Source: Selenomonadales bacterium (GTDB lineage: Bacteria; Bacillota; Negativicutes; Sporomusales; UBA7701). From it: a DNA stretch of 53,453 nt. Within the stretch, counting starts at the first letter, position 1. Each line of letters opens with the position of its first letter. The DNA lies in contig JARKNV010000055.1 in assembly GCA_029976065.1 (NCBI GenBank), positions 1 through 53,453 of the forward strand, given 5' to 3'. Made by a program: the position numbers and the translations under genes. Of the stretch, positions 16,140-24,405 are shown one piece after another. The notes beneath the pieces were generated by a model. It did no database searches, was not told the DNA's origin, and worked only from the letters and a program-made list of their open reading frames with translations.

Positions 16140-17399
16140 ATGGGAAGCAGAGTCGAAGAGTATCTCAGGAGGATGCGTGAAAGGGGGTACCAGGACAGCC
16201 TAATGGGCATGGACGACGACGACATCGAGTGGGAACTGTCCAAGATGGAGGAGGCCGACCGGCGTCGGGAAGCACAGCCGCCGCCGCCGCTGCGCACCGT
16301 TTATCGGCCCGTGGACCCTGGCTTGAAGGCCAGGATTCTGCGCATGTTCGGCCAGCCGTACGACGAAAGCGCGATACCCGAGGAGCAGAAGTTCTATCTT
16401 AACGGCTGGGACAACGGGGAAGACGAATCATCTTCAATGCAGAGTGGGTCACGGCGATCCGACTGGCGGGACGGCGGGAATAGCGCGCAAGGGATGAACG
16501 GGAGCCGCGGCGGGAATGAAAAAACCAACTGGTGGGTTGATCTGAAGGGGATGTATCCGACTAATTTTCTCCAAAACCAGCCACAAGCTCAGCAGTCAGC
16601 CGATGTGCCATCGGCGCCGAAACATCCGCAAGCCTTATGGGATGAGCACATCTGGAAATCCCCCGAGGTGATAAGCGCGCAGACTCCCCATGAAAAGCGG
16701 TCGGCCGTTAATAAAATAATTAACGAACGTCGCGGGGAATTCGACGCCGCCTATAACGCCGCTTACGGCGAGAACGCAGCCGGACGCTGGGATAATGACA
16801 GGAAGTTCACCCTCAACGCCATGGGCGATTACGTGTCGGCCGATCAGTTGAAGAAATTCGGCTGGCAGAACGTGGACGACAATATGGTTAGGGGTTTGAA
16901 CGAAGCACTGGTCAAGTACGAGATAACAACGCCGGCGCGGATACGGCATTTTCTCGCCCAAGCCGCAAAGGAGTCGGGGAAAGGTTATTACACTACGGAA
17001 GAAGGTGATAGAAATTACTTTATCGAGAACTATTGGGATGATGAGGAAAGAAGAAACGATCTTGGCAACTTATCGCCCGAGGACGCGGTAAATTTTCGAG
17101 GTGGCGGCTACATTCAAACTACAGGACGAAAAAACTACGAGGCATTTAAAAAAGAAGTAGACGATAATGATGTGTTAAAAAGAGGCGCAGACTATATTTC
17201 CGAAAAGTATCCATGGATAGCGTCGGGCTTCTGGTGGAAAAATAATAATATGAACGCGATCGTAGATGAGTTGGATGGCAAAGATCATGATGTCGATGTT
17301 GATAAAGTCACCGATGTCGTAAACAGGGGTGAAACGACTAAACGTAGGCAGGATAGAAAAAATCTTTATAAAGAATTGCTGAGCATTATTTCGGACTAG
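16140..17399 (+). CDS. GH19 chitinase/lysozyme-like enzyme with N-terminal extension
   Basis: 419 residues from ATG 16140 with GGAGG 8 bases upstream. The C-terminal ~200 residues carry GH19 features: LNEALVKYEITTPARIRHFL, AQAAKESGKGYY with the catalytic Glu near residue 277 (His of the usual HES replaced by Lys), RGGGYIQTTGRKNYEAF near 320, and SGFWWKNNNMNAIVD. GH19 lysozyme-like enzymes cut glycan strands of peptidoglycan or chitin. The N-terminal ~220 residues are hydrophilic and Pro/Ser-rich with no signal peptide, so export, if any, needs lysis or a dedicated secretion system. Codon use is less C-rich than in the surrounding chromosome. An RsiV-like protein gene follows. Confidence 0.8.
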   Translation: MGSRVEEYLRRMRERGYQDSLMGMDDDDIEWELSKMEEADRRREAQPPPPLRTVYRPVDPGLKARILRMFGQPYDESAIPEEQKFYLNGWDNGEDESSSMQSGSRRSDWRDGGNSAQGMNGSRGGNEKTNWWVDLKGMYPTNFLQNQPQAQQSADVPSAPKHPQALWDEHIWKSPEVISAQTPHEKRSAVNKIINERRGEFDAAYNAAYGENAAGRWDNDRKFTLNAMGDYVSADQLKKFGWQNVDDNMVRGLNEALVKYEITTPARIRHFLAQAAKESGKGYYTTEEGDRNYFIENYWDDEERRNDLGNLSPEDAVNFRGGGYIQTTGRKNYEAFKKEVDDNDVLKRGADYISEKYPWIASGFWWKNNNMNAIVDELDGKDHDVDVDKVTDVVNRGETTKRRQDRKNLYKELLSIISD

Positions 17400-17421
17400 C
17401 GCCCAACTTGCGTTAAATTGG

Positions 17422-17471
17422 AATTGGCTGGTTTGTATGGTATAATCATACAAACCAGCCAATTATTTTTT
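17422..17471 (+). terminator. Terminator with perfect 18-bp stem after the GH19 gene
   Basis: AATTGGCTGGTTTGTATG (17422-17439) and CATACAAACCAGCCAATT (17447-17464) are perfectly complementary around a 7-base loop, then ATTTTTTTCC. It is unusually long for an intrinsic terminator. Confidence 0.85.
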
Positions 17472-17508
17472 TCCGGTAAGCCGTGTAGAAATTCTGGGGG
17501 TATGACAG

Positions 17509-18300
17509 GTGCGGAAGAATTTCATCCTCTTTATAGCGCTTTTGCTGGTCATTTTGTCCCTGGCCGGAAAAGCGAATGCCGGTTCGGGCACTTCCGCTTA
17601 CTCTATAAAAACCGAAACGTATGCTATTGATACCGCTAAGCTGGGCGTGAAAATAGAATATCCGCAAATCGTCGGTCTCGGCGACAGAGAGCTTCAAGAA
17701 AGCATTAATGCGCTGATACTATCGGAAGCTGTCCCGGCTAACTTTTTTCATCGCTTGTCGAACGACAAGGACGGGCGACATTTTTCCATGCGTCTGCGCT
17801 GCGAAATAACCTGGCAGAGCGACAGACTGCTGAGCATTCGCTTTGCTGGATCCAGCTACGGCCAAGGCGCCCCGTACTCACCTCGCGAGTTTTATACGCT
17901 AAACATCGATATGGTAAAGGGCAGGAAGCTTTTGTTACAAGACCTGATAGTAATAAACGGGAATTTTGCGGAAAAGTTCCGGGCCGAGGGGATTAAGACG
18001 GTCAGCCCTCATCCCGGCCGCTTTACGGGGAAACAGGTATTTGCCGATTTTACACCTTTCAAAACTGTAGAAGATACAATTAGGTTGTTTAACGATGCCG
18101 ACGAATTAAGCCCCGAAGGATATCGTCCAGGCACGTATTGTTATTTCACGCCGGATTCGTTCGGCATCAGCACGTCGGTCGCCCACGCCATCGGCGATCA
18201 CGCAGATTTTGAAATAAAGTACGAAGATATCGCCGAAAACATCAAAGCCGACAACGAGGTATGGCGGGATTTCTTCCCCAGGGCCGGGAAGAACCCGTGA
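17509..18300 (+). CDS. Secreted DUF4163/DUF3298 (RsiV C-terminal-like) protein
   Basis: 263 residues from GTG with GGGGG upstream. The signal peptide is RKNFILFIALLLVILSLAGKANA. The mature part begins with the DUF4163-like ETYAIDTAKLGVKIEYPQIVGL and continues into DUF3298 features: SPREFYTLNIDMVKGRKLLLQDLI and YCYFTPDSFGISTSVAHAIGDHADFEIKYEDI. In Bacillus RsiV this region binds and inhibits lysozyme (established knowledge). Here the cytoplasmic anti-sigma part is absent, so a stand-alone exported lysozyme-binding or inhibitor role is possible. It follows the GH19 gene but after a strong terminator, so it has its own promoter. Confidence 0.75.
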   Translation: MRKNFILFIALLLVILSLAGKANAGSGTSAYSIKTETYAIDTAKLGVKIEYPQIVGLGDRELQESINALILSEAVPANFFHRLSNDKDGRHFSMRLRCEITWQSDRLLSIRFAGSSYGQGAPYSPREFYTLNIDMVKGRKLLLQDLIVINGNFAEKFRAEGIKTVSPHPGRFTGKQVFADFTPFKTVEDTIRLFNDADELSPEGYRPGTYCYFTPDSFGISTSVAHAIGDHADFEIKYEDIAENIKADNEVWRDFFPRAGKNP

Positions 18301-18357
18301 CCGCTTGTCGCTCTACCCGTTTTTTCTCTTGAATCTTTAGCCAAATAATCAAATTCA

Positions 18358-18387
18358 CCCGGCTCTGCAAGGAGCCGGGCTTTTTTT
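18358..18387 (+). terminator. Rho-independent terminator
   Basis: CCCGGCTC (18358-18365) pairs with GAGCCGGG (18372-18379), followed by CTTTTTTT. It closes the RsiV-like gene and abuts the next repeat. Confidence 0.9.
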
Positions 18388-18394
18388 GCTTGTG

Positions 18395-18675
18395 CCCGCG
18401 GAGAACGCAGGCTAGTGCGCCGGAGCTGCGGGCCGAACGCGCCGTAAGCTTGCTGCGTGCGTCGCTAGCACCGTCGTCAACTGTCGTCCGTGACAGTATC
18501 CTCCTCGCGCGGCCGTCCATGGCCGCGCGCACCCGCAGGGGGCAGGCCGCAGTTCTAGGCGCTAAAGCGCTAAGAACTTGCGCACTGCTGCGGCGCTCGC
18601 CGCTTCGCCAACGGCGCGCAACCGCCCTCCGCAATGGCGCATACGCCTGCATTCTCCGCCGCCTTCGGCGCTTTT
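18395..18675 (+). repeat. Palindromic repeat family B, copy 2
   Basis: GCGGAGAACGCAGGC (18398-18412) pairs with GCCTGCATTCTCCGC (18645-18659) with one G-T pair. Inside it has ACTGTCGTCCGTGACAGT (hairpin), GCGCGGCCGTCCATGGCCGCGC (palindrome, about 18512-18535) and GGCGCTAAAGCGCT. Same orientation as 15641-15868, so the GH19 and RsiV-like genes are bracketed by direct copies. Confidence 0.8.
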
Positions 18676-18750
18676 GACGGAATTGATTTATGCCTAATCC
18701 CATATATGGTAAAATATAGTTAAATATGGCGAAATACGGAGGCGGGCGCG

Positions 18751-19824
18751 GTGGCTAAGAAGGCGATAATGTGGCTCGTGTTTATATTCCTACTGGCGAC
18801 CGGCGCGGCATCGGCGGCCGGGACGGAAAGCGGACAAGCCGGGCAGGCCGCATTTGCCGGCGGCGTTCAGCAGGCTATGCCCGATATAACGAGTACCCGG
18901 ATAAAGGTGGCAAGGTCCGTTGTCGGGCAAAAGCCGCCTTACGAAAAGACGGTGGCGATTGCCTATCATTTTGAGTTTTTCGACGGGTTCGGCGATAATG
19001 ATATCGGCGGCCGTTATTTGTATGGCGTAGTTAACAGGGCCGACGAAAATAAAACGGTGTACGGAAGCGGCGAGTGGTCGGGGCACATCAGCTTCGAGTT
19101 GCCGGCAATACTGAGTACCGACATTGATATGTATTGGGTAGGGGACTACAGGGTAATTTTCGACAAGGAAAAGAACATCGTCATGACGCTGGCGGCCACC
19201 CCCTTCGATGCGGATATGCAGGTGGCGGCTTACCAGGTATCGGGCTTTGCGTTGCGGGACATGGCCTATCTGGGAGCATACCGGACTCGCGGGCAAACCA
19301 AGCTGATCGTAGGCGACGCCTTCCGTGCTTATGTCGTGGACGCAGGCACGATGCGCAATGAGCGGGAATACAATCTGCAGGGCTTGAAGCCGGTCGGAGT
19401 GAATATCGGCCTCCACCTGGAGAAAAGCAATTCGCGGTTCGGCGTTTGGCTGACGTCCTGTGACAATAAGGCATTACATTATTTGGACCTGACGACGGGG
19501 GGAATCCGCCTGGAGGCAGACCTAGCCGAGTATAATATCGACGGCGAGTTCGTCAAGATGGTTTCGGGCTGGTCGGGCTACATCACCGGCGGGTACGGCG
19601 GTGTTTTCCTGGTAAAGGATAATCAGACTTATTCGCTCTACGACAGCCGGTTCAAGAGAAAAGTGGACAAGTATCCGTACGGCGGCAAAGCGCTGGGCGA
19701 CGTCAAGGATATTTTTTGGACCATCATGCACGGAGTAAGGACGCGGGCAGCGGTCGTTGTGATTGAAAAGGAAGGCCCGTATATAGTGAGCGATATTATC
19801 GGGGCCAAGGAGTTCTTCGAATAG
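18751..19824 (+). CDS. Secreted hypothetical protein
   Basis: 357 residues from GTG with GGAGG upstream. The signal peptide is AKKAIMWLVFIFLLATGAASAAG. The mature chain has regularly spaced short strands, such as IDMYWVGDYRVIFDKEKNIVMTLAATP, QTKLIVGDAFRAYVVDAG and KALHYLDLTTGGIRLEADLAEYNIDGE, a pattern seen in beta-propeller proteins. No catalytic motif was recognised. It shares the mixed codon use of the two genes before it and is separated from them by a repeat. A terminator follows at 19856. Confidence 0.65.
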   Translation: MAKKAIMWLVFIFLLATGAASAAGTESGQAGQAAFAGGVQQAMPDITSTRIKVARSVVGQKPPYEKTVAIAYHFEFFDGFGDNDIGGRYLYGVVNRADENKTVYGSGEWSGHISFELPAILSTDIDMYWVGDYRVIFDKEKNIVMTLAATPFDADMQVAAYQVSGFALRDMAYLGAYRTRGQTKLIVGDAFRAYVVDAGTMRNEREYNLQGLKPVGVNIGLHLEKSNSRFGVWLTSCDNKALHYLDLTTGGIRLEADLAEYNIDGEFVKMVSGWSGYITGGYGGVFLVKDNQTYSLYDSRFKRKVDKYPYGGKALGDVKDIFWTIMHGVRTRAAVVVIEKEGPYIVSDIIGAKEFFE

Positions 19825-19855
19825 CCGATACACAGACATGTTAACAGAATTACGC

Positions 19856-19894
19856 AAAAAGCTCCCGGACTATTTCGTCCGGGAGCTTTTTTTT
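19856..19894. terminator. Bidirectional terminator, duplicated at 26158
   Basis: GCTCCCGGAC (19861-19870) and GTCCGGGAGC (19877-19886) pair perfectly. A-run before, T-run after. With the following 96 bases it forms a unit that recurs in the same orientation at 26158-26294. Confidence 0.9.
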
Positions 19895-19919
19895 CTTCTT
19901 GCCTTATCAACAGCCGAAA

Positions 19920-20045
19920 CCTCAATACGGCCCAAGCTCCACCTGGCCCACCGCCCCTACGCGGTCCCCCGCGATCACCACCGCTCCCAGCACTTCCGGG
20001 CGGGCGGCGATCCAGGCCAGGGCGGCGTCAATGTCTCTCCATCAG
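19920..20045 (-). pseudogene. Remnant: 3' end of a minus-strand gene, copy 1
   Basis: On the minus strand an open stretch reads DIDAALAWIAARPEVLGAVV and continues IAGDRVGAVGQVELGPY before a TGA stop, followed about 40 bases later by the terminator at 19856. Upstream, the frame is closed by stops and no N-terminal part exists, so only the gene tail survives. About 85 percent of 19920-20015 recurs at 26200-26294. The parent family was not identified. Confidence 0.55.
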
Positions 20046-20201
20046 CATTACCGGCCCCTTCGCAAAGGGTTCGGAAAATCAAATTGATTTTCGCCGGAGC
20101 GAGGATCGACCAGCAAGATGGGTTCCCCCGGGTCGCGTTGCGAAGAAATACCGCGCGAAATATGGTAGCATCTGACGAAGGATTGAAAAAAATAAAAACT
20201 A

Positions 20202-20245
20202 TTGTGTTAAATTAGCACCAATGGTATAATCAGACTGTCAGACAA
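20202..20245 (+). promoter_or_regulatory. Promoter and candidate GntR operator of the catabolic cluster
   Basis: -35 TTGTGT (20202-20207), 17-base spacer, -10 TATAAT (20225-20230). Directly behind it, CTGTCAGACAA (20235-20245) contains GT-NNN-AC, the core of FCD-type GntR operators. It sits where a bound repressor would block initiation. The FCD-GntR gene at 23639 is the obvious candidate regulator. The operator assignment is inference. Confidence 0.6.
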
Positions 20246-20382
20246 CGAGACAATATGATTAACAGTGCAGAATTTGGAAGCGGTTGCGGCGGACGCTGCG
20301 CGCCAGAGGAGAGGAGGAACAGTAAATCGGCGCTGGAGATTACTTCGCGGCAAGAATAGGGCAATAAGGGAGGCGACTTAGA

Positions 20383-21729
20383 GTGTTAGTAGCAATGGGA
20401 AGCAAGTTTGAGGAGTGGGGCAGGAGATATCTGCCCGATCCGCTGGTCATTGCCATGATTCTGACCGTTCTTGTGATGGGGTTGGGGCTTGTCCTGACGC
20501 CGCATGGCGTTGTTGCAATGACCAATTTCTGGGTAAAAGGATTCTGGGAATTATTGGCGTTTTCCATGCAGGTGTCATTCGGCCTGATAGCCGGGGCGGT
20601 TCTGGCGCAGTCGCGCCCGATCAAAAAGGGGATGAGCAAACTTTGCGGCATCCCGAATACGGCGGGGCAGGCGGTTCTGCTGCTTGGCTTCATCACCACG
20701 GCGCTGTGGTGGATTAACTGGGGCATCGGTTTGATCGCCGGCGCGTTTTTAGCCAAAGAGATGGCAACAAGGCTGCGGGAAAAAAAGGTAGCCTTTCATG
20801 CGCCGATGATTGCCGCGGCCGGATATGCAGGAATAATTTCTTACGAAATGGGGATTACCGGGGCCGTGCCTCTGTGGATCGCGACGAAGGGACATCGTTT
20901 CGAGGCTCAGATGGGCGTAATTCCGCTGACCGATACGGTTTTCAGCACAATGAATATCGTTATTACGATCGGTGTGCTGATCCTGGTCCCCTTAGTGCTG
21001 TGGTGGATGACACCCAAGGATCCCAGCAAGATGATCGGTTATTTCCCCGGCGATGAGCAAGCGGAAACCGAGGCGGCGCCTGCTCTTGCCGCTGCAAAGG
21101 CGACGACTTTCGCGGAGCGGGTCGAGCGGACGCCGATCTGGTCGTGGCTGATCGGGTTGCTGGGTATTGTCTGGACAGCGGCCCATTTCTATAAAAACGG
21201 TTTCCAGGTCGACCTGAATGTTTTCAACTTCATTATTCTGTTCGTCGGCCTGCTTATCTGGGGATCGCCGCTGGAATACGCCAGGTGTTTCCGCGAGCAG
21301 ACCACGGCAGCCTGGGGTATCATTCTGCAGTTCCACTTTTACGCCGGGATAATGGGGATGATGATGTATTCCGGCATGGTTCCCATGATTGCCAACTGGT
21401 TCGTGGCGGTTTCCACGGTGAAAACATATAGCCTGATTGTCTTCCTATCGGCCGGCTTGATCAATTTCTTCATTCCGTCCGGCGGCGGCCAGTGGGCTGT
21501 ACAGGGTCCCATCATGCTGGAAGCGGCCAAAACCTTGAGCGTCGACGTTAAGGCGGTGGCTTTGGCGGTGGGGTATGGCGACAGCTGGACAAATCTCGCG
21601 TCTCCCTTCTGGGCGCTACCGATCGCGGGGGTCCTGGGAATCAAGGTAAGGGATTTTCTGGGCTATACGATTGTTCTGACTTTTGTGACCGGGATTTTCA
21701 TTTGTGCCGTTTTGTACTTGTTTAGCTAA
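20383..21729 (+). CDS. atoE: AtoE-family short-chain fatty acid transporter
   Basis: 448 residues from GTG with GGGAGG nine bases upstream; about eleven membrane spans. Family-typical segments are FEEWGRRYLPDPLVIAMILT at the start, ALWWINWGIGLIAGAFLAKE near 120, and the C-terminal INFFIPSGGGQWAVQGPIM and GYGDSWTNLASPFWALP. AtoE proteins import acetoacetate and short-chain fatty acids. First gene of a probable operon running to about 26072, and likely the uptake route for the pathway's substrate. The preceding 150 bases contain the promoter and candidate operator. Codon use is mixed, unlike the chromosome around it. Confidence 0.9.
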   Translation: MLVAMGSKFEEWGRRYLPDPLVIAMILTVLVMGLGLVLTPHGVVAMTNFWVKGFWELLAFSMQVSFGLIAGAVLAQSRPIKKGMSKLCGIPNTAGQAVLLLGFITTALWWINWGIGLIAGAFLAKEMATRLREKKVAFHAPMIAAAGYAGIISYEMGITGAVPLWIATKGHRFEAQMGVIPLTDTVFSTMNIVITIGVLILVPLVLWWMTPKDPSKMIGYFPGDEQAETEAAPALAAAKATTFAERVERTPIWSWLIGLLGIVWTAAHFYKNGFQVDLNVFNFIILFVGLLIWGSPLEYARCFREQTTAAWGIILQFHFYAGIMGMMMYSGMVPMIANWFVAVSTVKTYSLIVFLSAGLINFFIPSGGGQWAVQGPIMLEAAKTLSVDVKAVALAVGYGDSWTNLASPFWALPIAGVLGIKVRDFLGYTIVLTFVTGIFICAVLYLFS

Positions 21730-21834
21730 ATTTGGTAATTTAAACTAAGTATATAAGATTATTGCGGACGGGGCCTCATCAAAGCGCGTTTGTGTTTGGC
21801 GAGGCCCGGCCGCCCGGGAGGAGCGGTTGCTCGG

Positions 21835-23097
21835 ATGGGTGAGACTCTGACCCAGAAAATTGTGGCCCGGGCTCTGGGAAATGAACATGTCGCCGTCGGC
21901 GAGCTGTGCCTGGTTGAGCCCGATTTGATGATTCTTTACGATTGGCCGGCTTTATCGGACTGGTATGCCGAGGTGATGGAGAAGGAATTGGGGTTGGAGA
22001 GGATGCCCTATCCGGACCGCGTGGTTATGTTTCTCGATCATATGCTGCCGGTTCAGAATCAGTGGCAAGCCGATTTTCACCGCCGGACCCGGGAATGGTG
22101 CGACAGCCAAGGCATTGTCTATTACGAGGGCAGAGGGATCGGTCATTCGGTTGTTGTAGAGGATGGCCTGGTCAAGCCGGGGATGCTTGTCGCTCATTTC
22201 GACACCCATGTCAGCACCATCGGCGCCGTCGGCGCCCTGGGGTTCGGCCTGATGAAAGAGATGCTGATGCCGCTGGCTACCGGCAAGATGTGGCTGCAGG
22301 TACCGCCGGCCATCCGGGTCAATTTGGAGGGCGCTTTCAGGCCCGGTGTATCGGGACGCGACCTGCTCCACCGGCTGGTGGCCGACTTCGGCCCCGACTG
22401 GGGCAACGGCAAGGTGATCGAGTTCGGTGGGGCGGGGGCCAAAAACGTCAGCATCGACAGCAGGATGGCGATCTGCGACTTGATTAATTACGTCGGCGCG
22501 ATTACGGCGATGTTCGTTCCGGACGAAACCACCGGCGATTATCTGGCGGAGCGGGCTCTGAAGCAAGCGTTTATAACTCCTGATGGTGATGCGGAGTATG
22601 CGCAGACGGTAACGTATGATTTGAGCGGCATCGAGCCGACGGTGGTGGCGCCGCCGTCTATCGCCAACGCCAAAACCGTCGGCGAGGTTTTGGGGACGAG
22701 AATCGATCTGGGGATTATCGGCACTTGCGCTGCCGGACGGGTGGAGGACATGGCGGCGGCCGCAAAGATTCTCGCCGGGAGAAAAGTAAAGACGGGATTC
22801 AAGCTTTTTGTTGTCCCGTCGTCCGAGAAGTCTTTTCTGCAGGCGCTGGAAAAGGGCTATATCAAGACTTTGGTTGAGGCCGGCGCTTTCCTGAGTTCGC
22901 CTACCTGCGATTTTTGCTACGCGAAAGCAGTCTATCTGAGCGAAGGGCAAAGAGCGATTTCTACCCAAACGCTGAATGTCCCGGGAAGGCTGGGGAATAT
23001 GCAGGGGGAAATTTATCTGGCCAGCGCGGAGATGGTGGCCGCCGCGGCAATAAACGGTCAGATCGAAGATCCGCGACCTTATTTGGCGGAGGAGTGA
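21835..23097 (+). CDS. Aconitase-family hydro-lyase large subunit (LeuC-like)
   Basis: 420 residues from ATG 21835, since homologues begin MGxTxTEKI as here (MGETLTQKI) and GGGAGG lies upstream; an earlier in-frame start adds 15 unrelated residues. The three cluster ligands are present: Cys 298 in IIGTCAAGR, Cys 358 and Cys 361 in SPTCDFCY. DTHVSTIGAVGALGFGL and NVSIDSRMAICDLINYVGA are the family's active-site stretches. Such enzymes dehydrate and rehydrate a hydroxy-acid through a [4Fe-4S] centre. Pairs with the small subunit four bases downstream. Not in a leucine operon, so a substrate other than isopropylmalate is likely. Confidence 0.85.
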   Translation: MGETLTQKIVARALGNEHVAVGELCLVEPDLMILYDWPALSDWYAEVMEKELGLERMPYPDRVVMFLDHMLPVQNQWQADFHRRTREWCDSQGIVYYEGRGIGHSVVVEDGLVKPGMLVAHFDTHVSTIGAVGALGFGLMKEMLMPLATGKMWLQVPPAIRVNLEGAFRPGVSGRDLLHRLVADFGPDWGNGKVIEFGGAGAKNVSIDSRMAICDLINYVGAITAMFVPDETTGDYLAERALKQAFITPDGDAEYAQTVTYDLSGIEPTVVAPPSIANAKTVGEVLGTRIDLGIIGTCAAGRVEDMAAAAKILAGRKVKTGFKLFVVPSSEKSFLQALEKGYIKTLVEAGAFLSSPTCDFCYAKAVYLSEGQRAISTQTLNVPGRLGNMQGEIYLASAEMVAAAAINGQIEDPRPYLAEE

Positions 23098-23101
23098 TAG
23101 C

Positions 23102-23620
23102 TTGGTGATCAGGGGTAAGGTTGCCTGGGTGTTCGGGAATAATTTCGACGTCGATTTTATCGTTGGGATCGAGAATATCAGCACAACCGATATCGATCGG
23201 ATAGTGGCCAACCTGATGAGGTCTTATGACGAGAATTTCCGGCAGTCGATCGCTAGCGGCGATATTTTGATCGGCGGCAAGAACTTTGGGTATGGGCATC
23301 CTCATCCCCAGTCGATGATGGGGATGAGGGCAATAGGGATAGATTGCATTATCGCCGAGTCGTATGCCTTTCCTTTTTACCGCAGCGAGCTGGCCAGCGG
23401 AATGAAGCTATTCGAGTGCCCCGGGATTGCGGGGGCGGTAGAACGCGGGGCTTGTATCGAAATCGATCAGCAGGCGTTAACCGTGTTTAATAAAACGTCG
23501 GGGAAAGAGTTACGGATGAAGGCCATACCCGATATTCCGCTAAGAATTATGGAAAAGGGCGGGCTCCTTCCTTTCCTTAAGGCGGAGATGCGATATCCGG
23601 CGGCGAAGGTACCAATATAA
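23102..23620 (+). CDS. Aconitase-family small subunit (LeuD-like) with atypical active-site motif
   Basis: 172 residues, start TTG (GTG at 23105 is possible), with GGAGGAG upstream. The swivel domain is recognisable from GKVAWVFGNNFDVDFI and SGDILIGGKNFG. In LeuD and aconitases the next residues are C-G-S-S-R-E-H; here they are Y-G-H-P-H-P-Q (Tyr 64 to Gln 70), so the Ser and Arg that act in catalysis and carboxylate binding are replaced. The downstream MMGMRAIGIDCIIAESYAFPFYR still fits. This points to a hydro-lyase with a different substrate. Tightly coupled with the large subunit. Confidence 0.82.
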   Translation: MVIRGKVAWVFGNNFDVDFIVGIENISTTDIDRIVANLMRSYDENFRQSIASGDILIGGKNFGYGHPHPQSMMGMRAIGIDCIIAESYAFPFYRSELASGMKLFECPGIAGAVERGACIEIDQQALTVFNKTSGKELRMKAIPDIPLRIMEKGGLLPFLKAEMRYPAAKVPI

Positions 23621-23638
23621 TCAGGGGAGGTGATATTC

Positions 23639-24352
23639 TTGTCAACAGGTGATTTTAAGCCATTACCGATAAAAAAGGTAACTATTGCCGATGAGGTGGT
23701 AAATCAGGTCAAGCAAATGATTATAAACGGCCACCTCAAACCTGGCAGCCGTTTGCCGTCCGAACATGAACTGGCGGAAATGTTTTCGGTGGGGCGCACT
23801 TCGATCAGGGAGGCTTTAAAAGCCCTCGACGCGTTGGGACTGCTGGAAAAAACCCAGCAAGGAACCTATTTGCGGGAAAGTGTGGATTTTCCGCTGAAAG
23901 AGTTGTATTTGAAGCTTATCATCCGCAAGCATACTATCGACCAGTTGTATGAGGCGCGGATGCTGCTGGAGGGGATGATAGCCCAACTGGCGGCAGAGCG
24001 GGCCACGGACGAAGATATCGTCAGCATGAAAAAATATCTCGATCGGATGTACACCGAGGACTTGGAACAGTATATTCAGGCGGACATCAGTTTTCATGTG
24101 GCGATTGCGGAAGCCGCCAATAATTATGTCGTTTTTGAAATATACCAGGTTATTTGGGAGTTGCTTACCGAATCGCAGACTGAGATTGTAAGGCTCGACG
24201 GCCTTATCGACAGGTCCCGGGAGCAGCATAAAGCCATATTCGAGGCTATCAGGAACCATGACTGCAGGGAAAGCAGACGGCTGATGGACGAACATGTCAA
24301 CTACCTGGTCGACCGCCGGCAGCACATGATCGACAGCTCCGAAAAGCATTGA
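23639..24352 (+). CDS. GntR-family transcriptional regulator, FCD type
   Basis: 237 residues from TTG 23639, because GGGAGG (about 23624-23629) is 9 bases upstream; the GTG at 23630 touches that site and cannot be the start. The winged-helix domain spans about residues 10-75, with MIINGHLKPGSRLPSEHELAEMF and VGRTSIREALKALDALGLLE. The helical FCD ligand domain follows, including LYEARMLLEGMIAQLAAER and the conserved DISFHVAIAEAANN, whose Asp and His bind metal. It very likely controls this cluster through the site at 20235, released by the pathway's acid. Sits between the hydro-lyase and aldolase genes. Confidence 0.9.
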   Translation: MSTGDFKPLPIKKVTIADEVVNQVKQMIINGHLKPGSRLPSEHELAEMFSVGRTSIREALKALDALGLLEKTQQGTYLRESVDFPLKELYLKLIIRKHTIDQLYEARMLLEGMIAQLAAERATDEDIVSMKKYLDRMYTEDLEQYIQADISFHVAIAEAANNYVVFEIYQVIWELLTESQTEIVRLDGLIDRSREQHKAIFEAIRNHDCRESRRLMDEHVNYLVDRRQHMIDSSEKH

Positions 24353-24405
24353 GGCAGAAAGCGGCACCTGATGCCGATGCCGGATAAAATGAGGAGGAGA
24401 AAATA

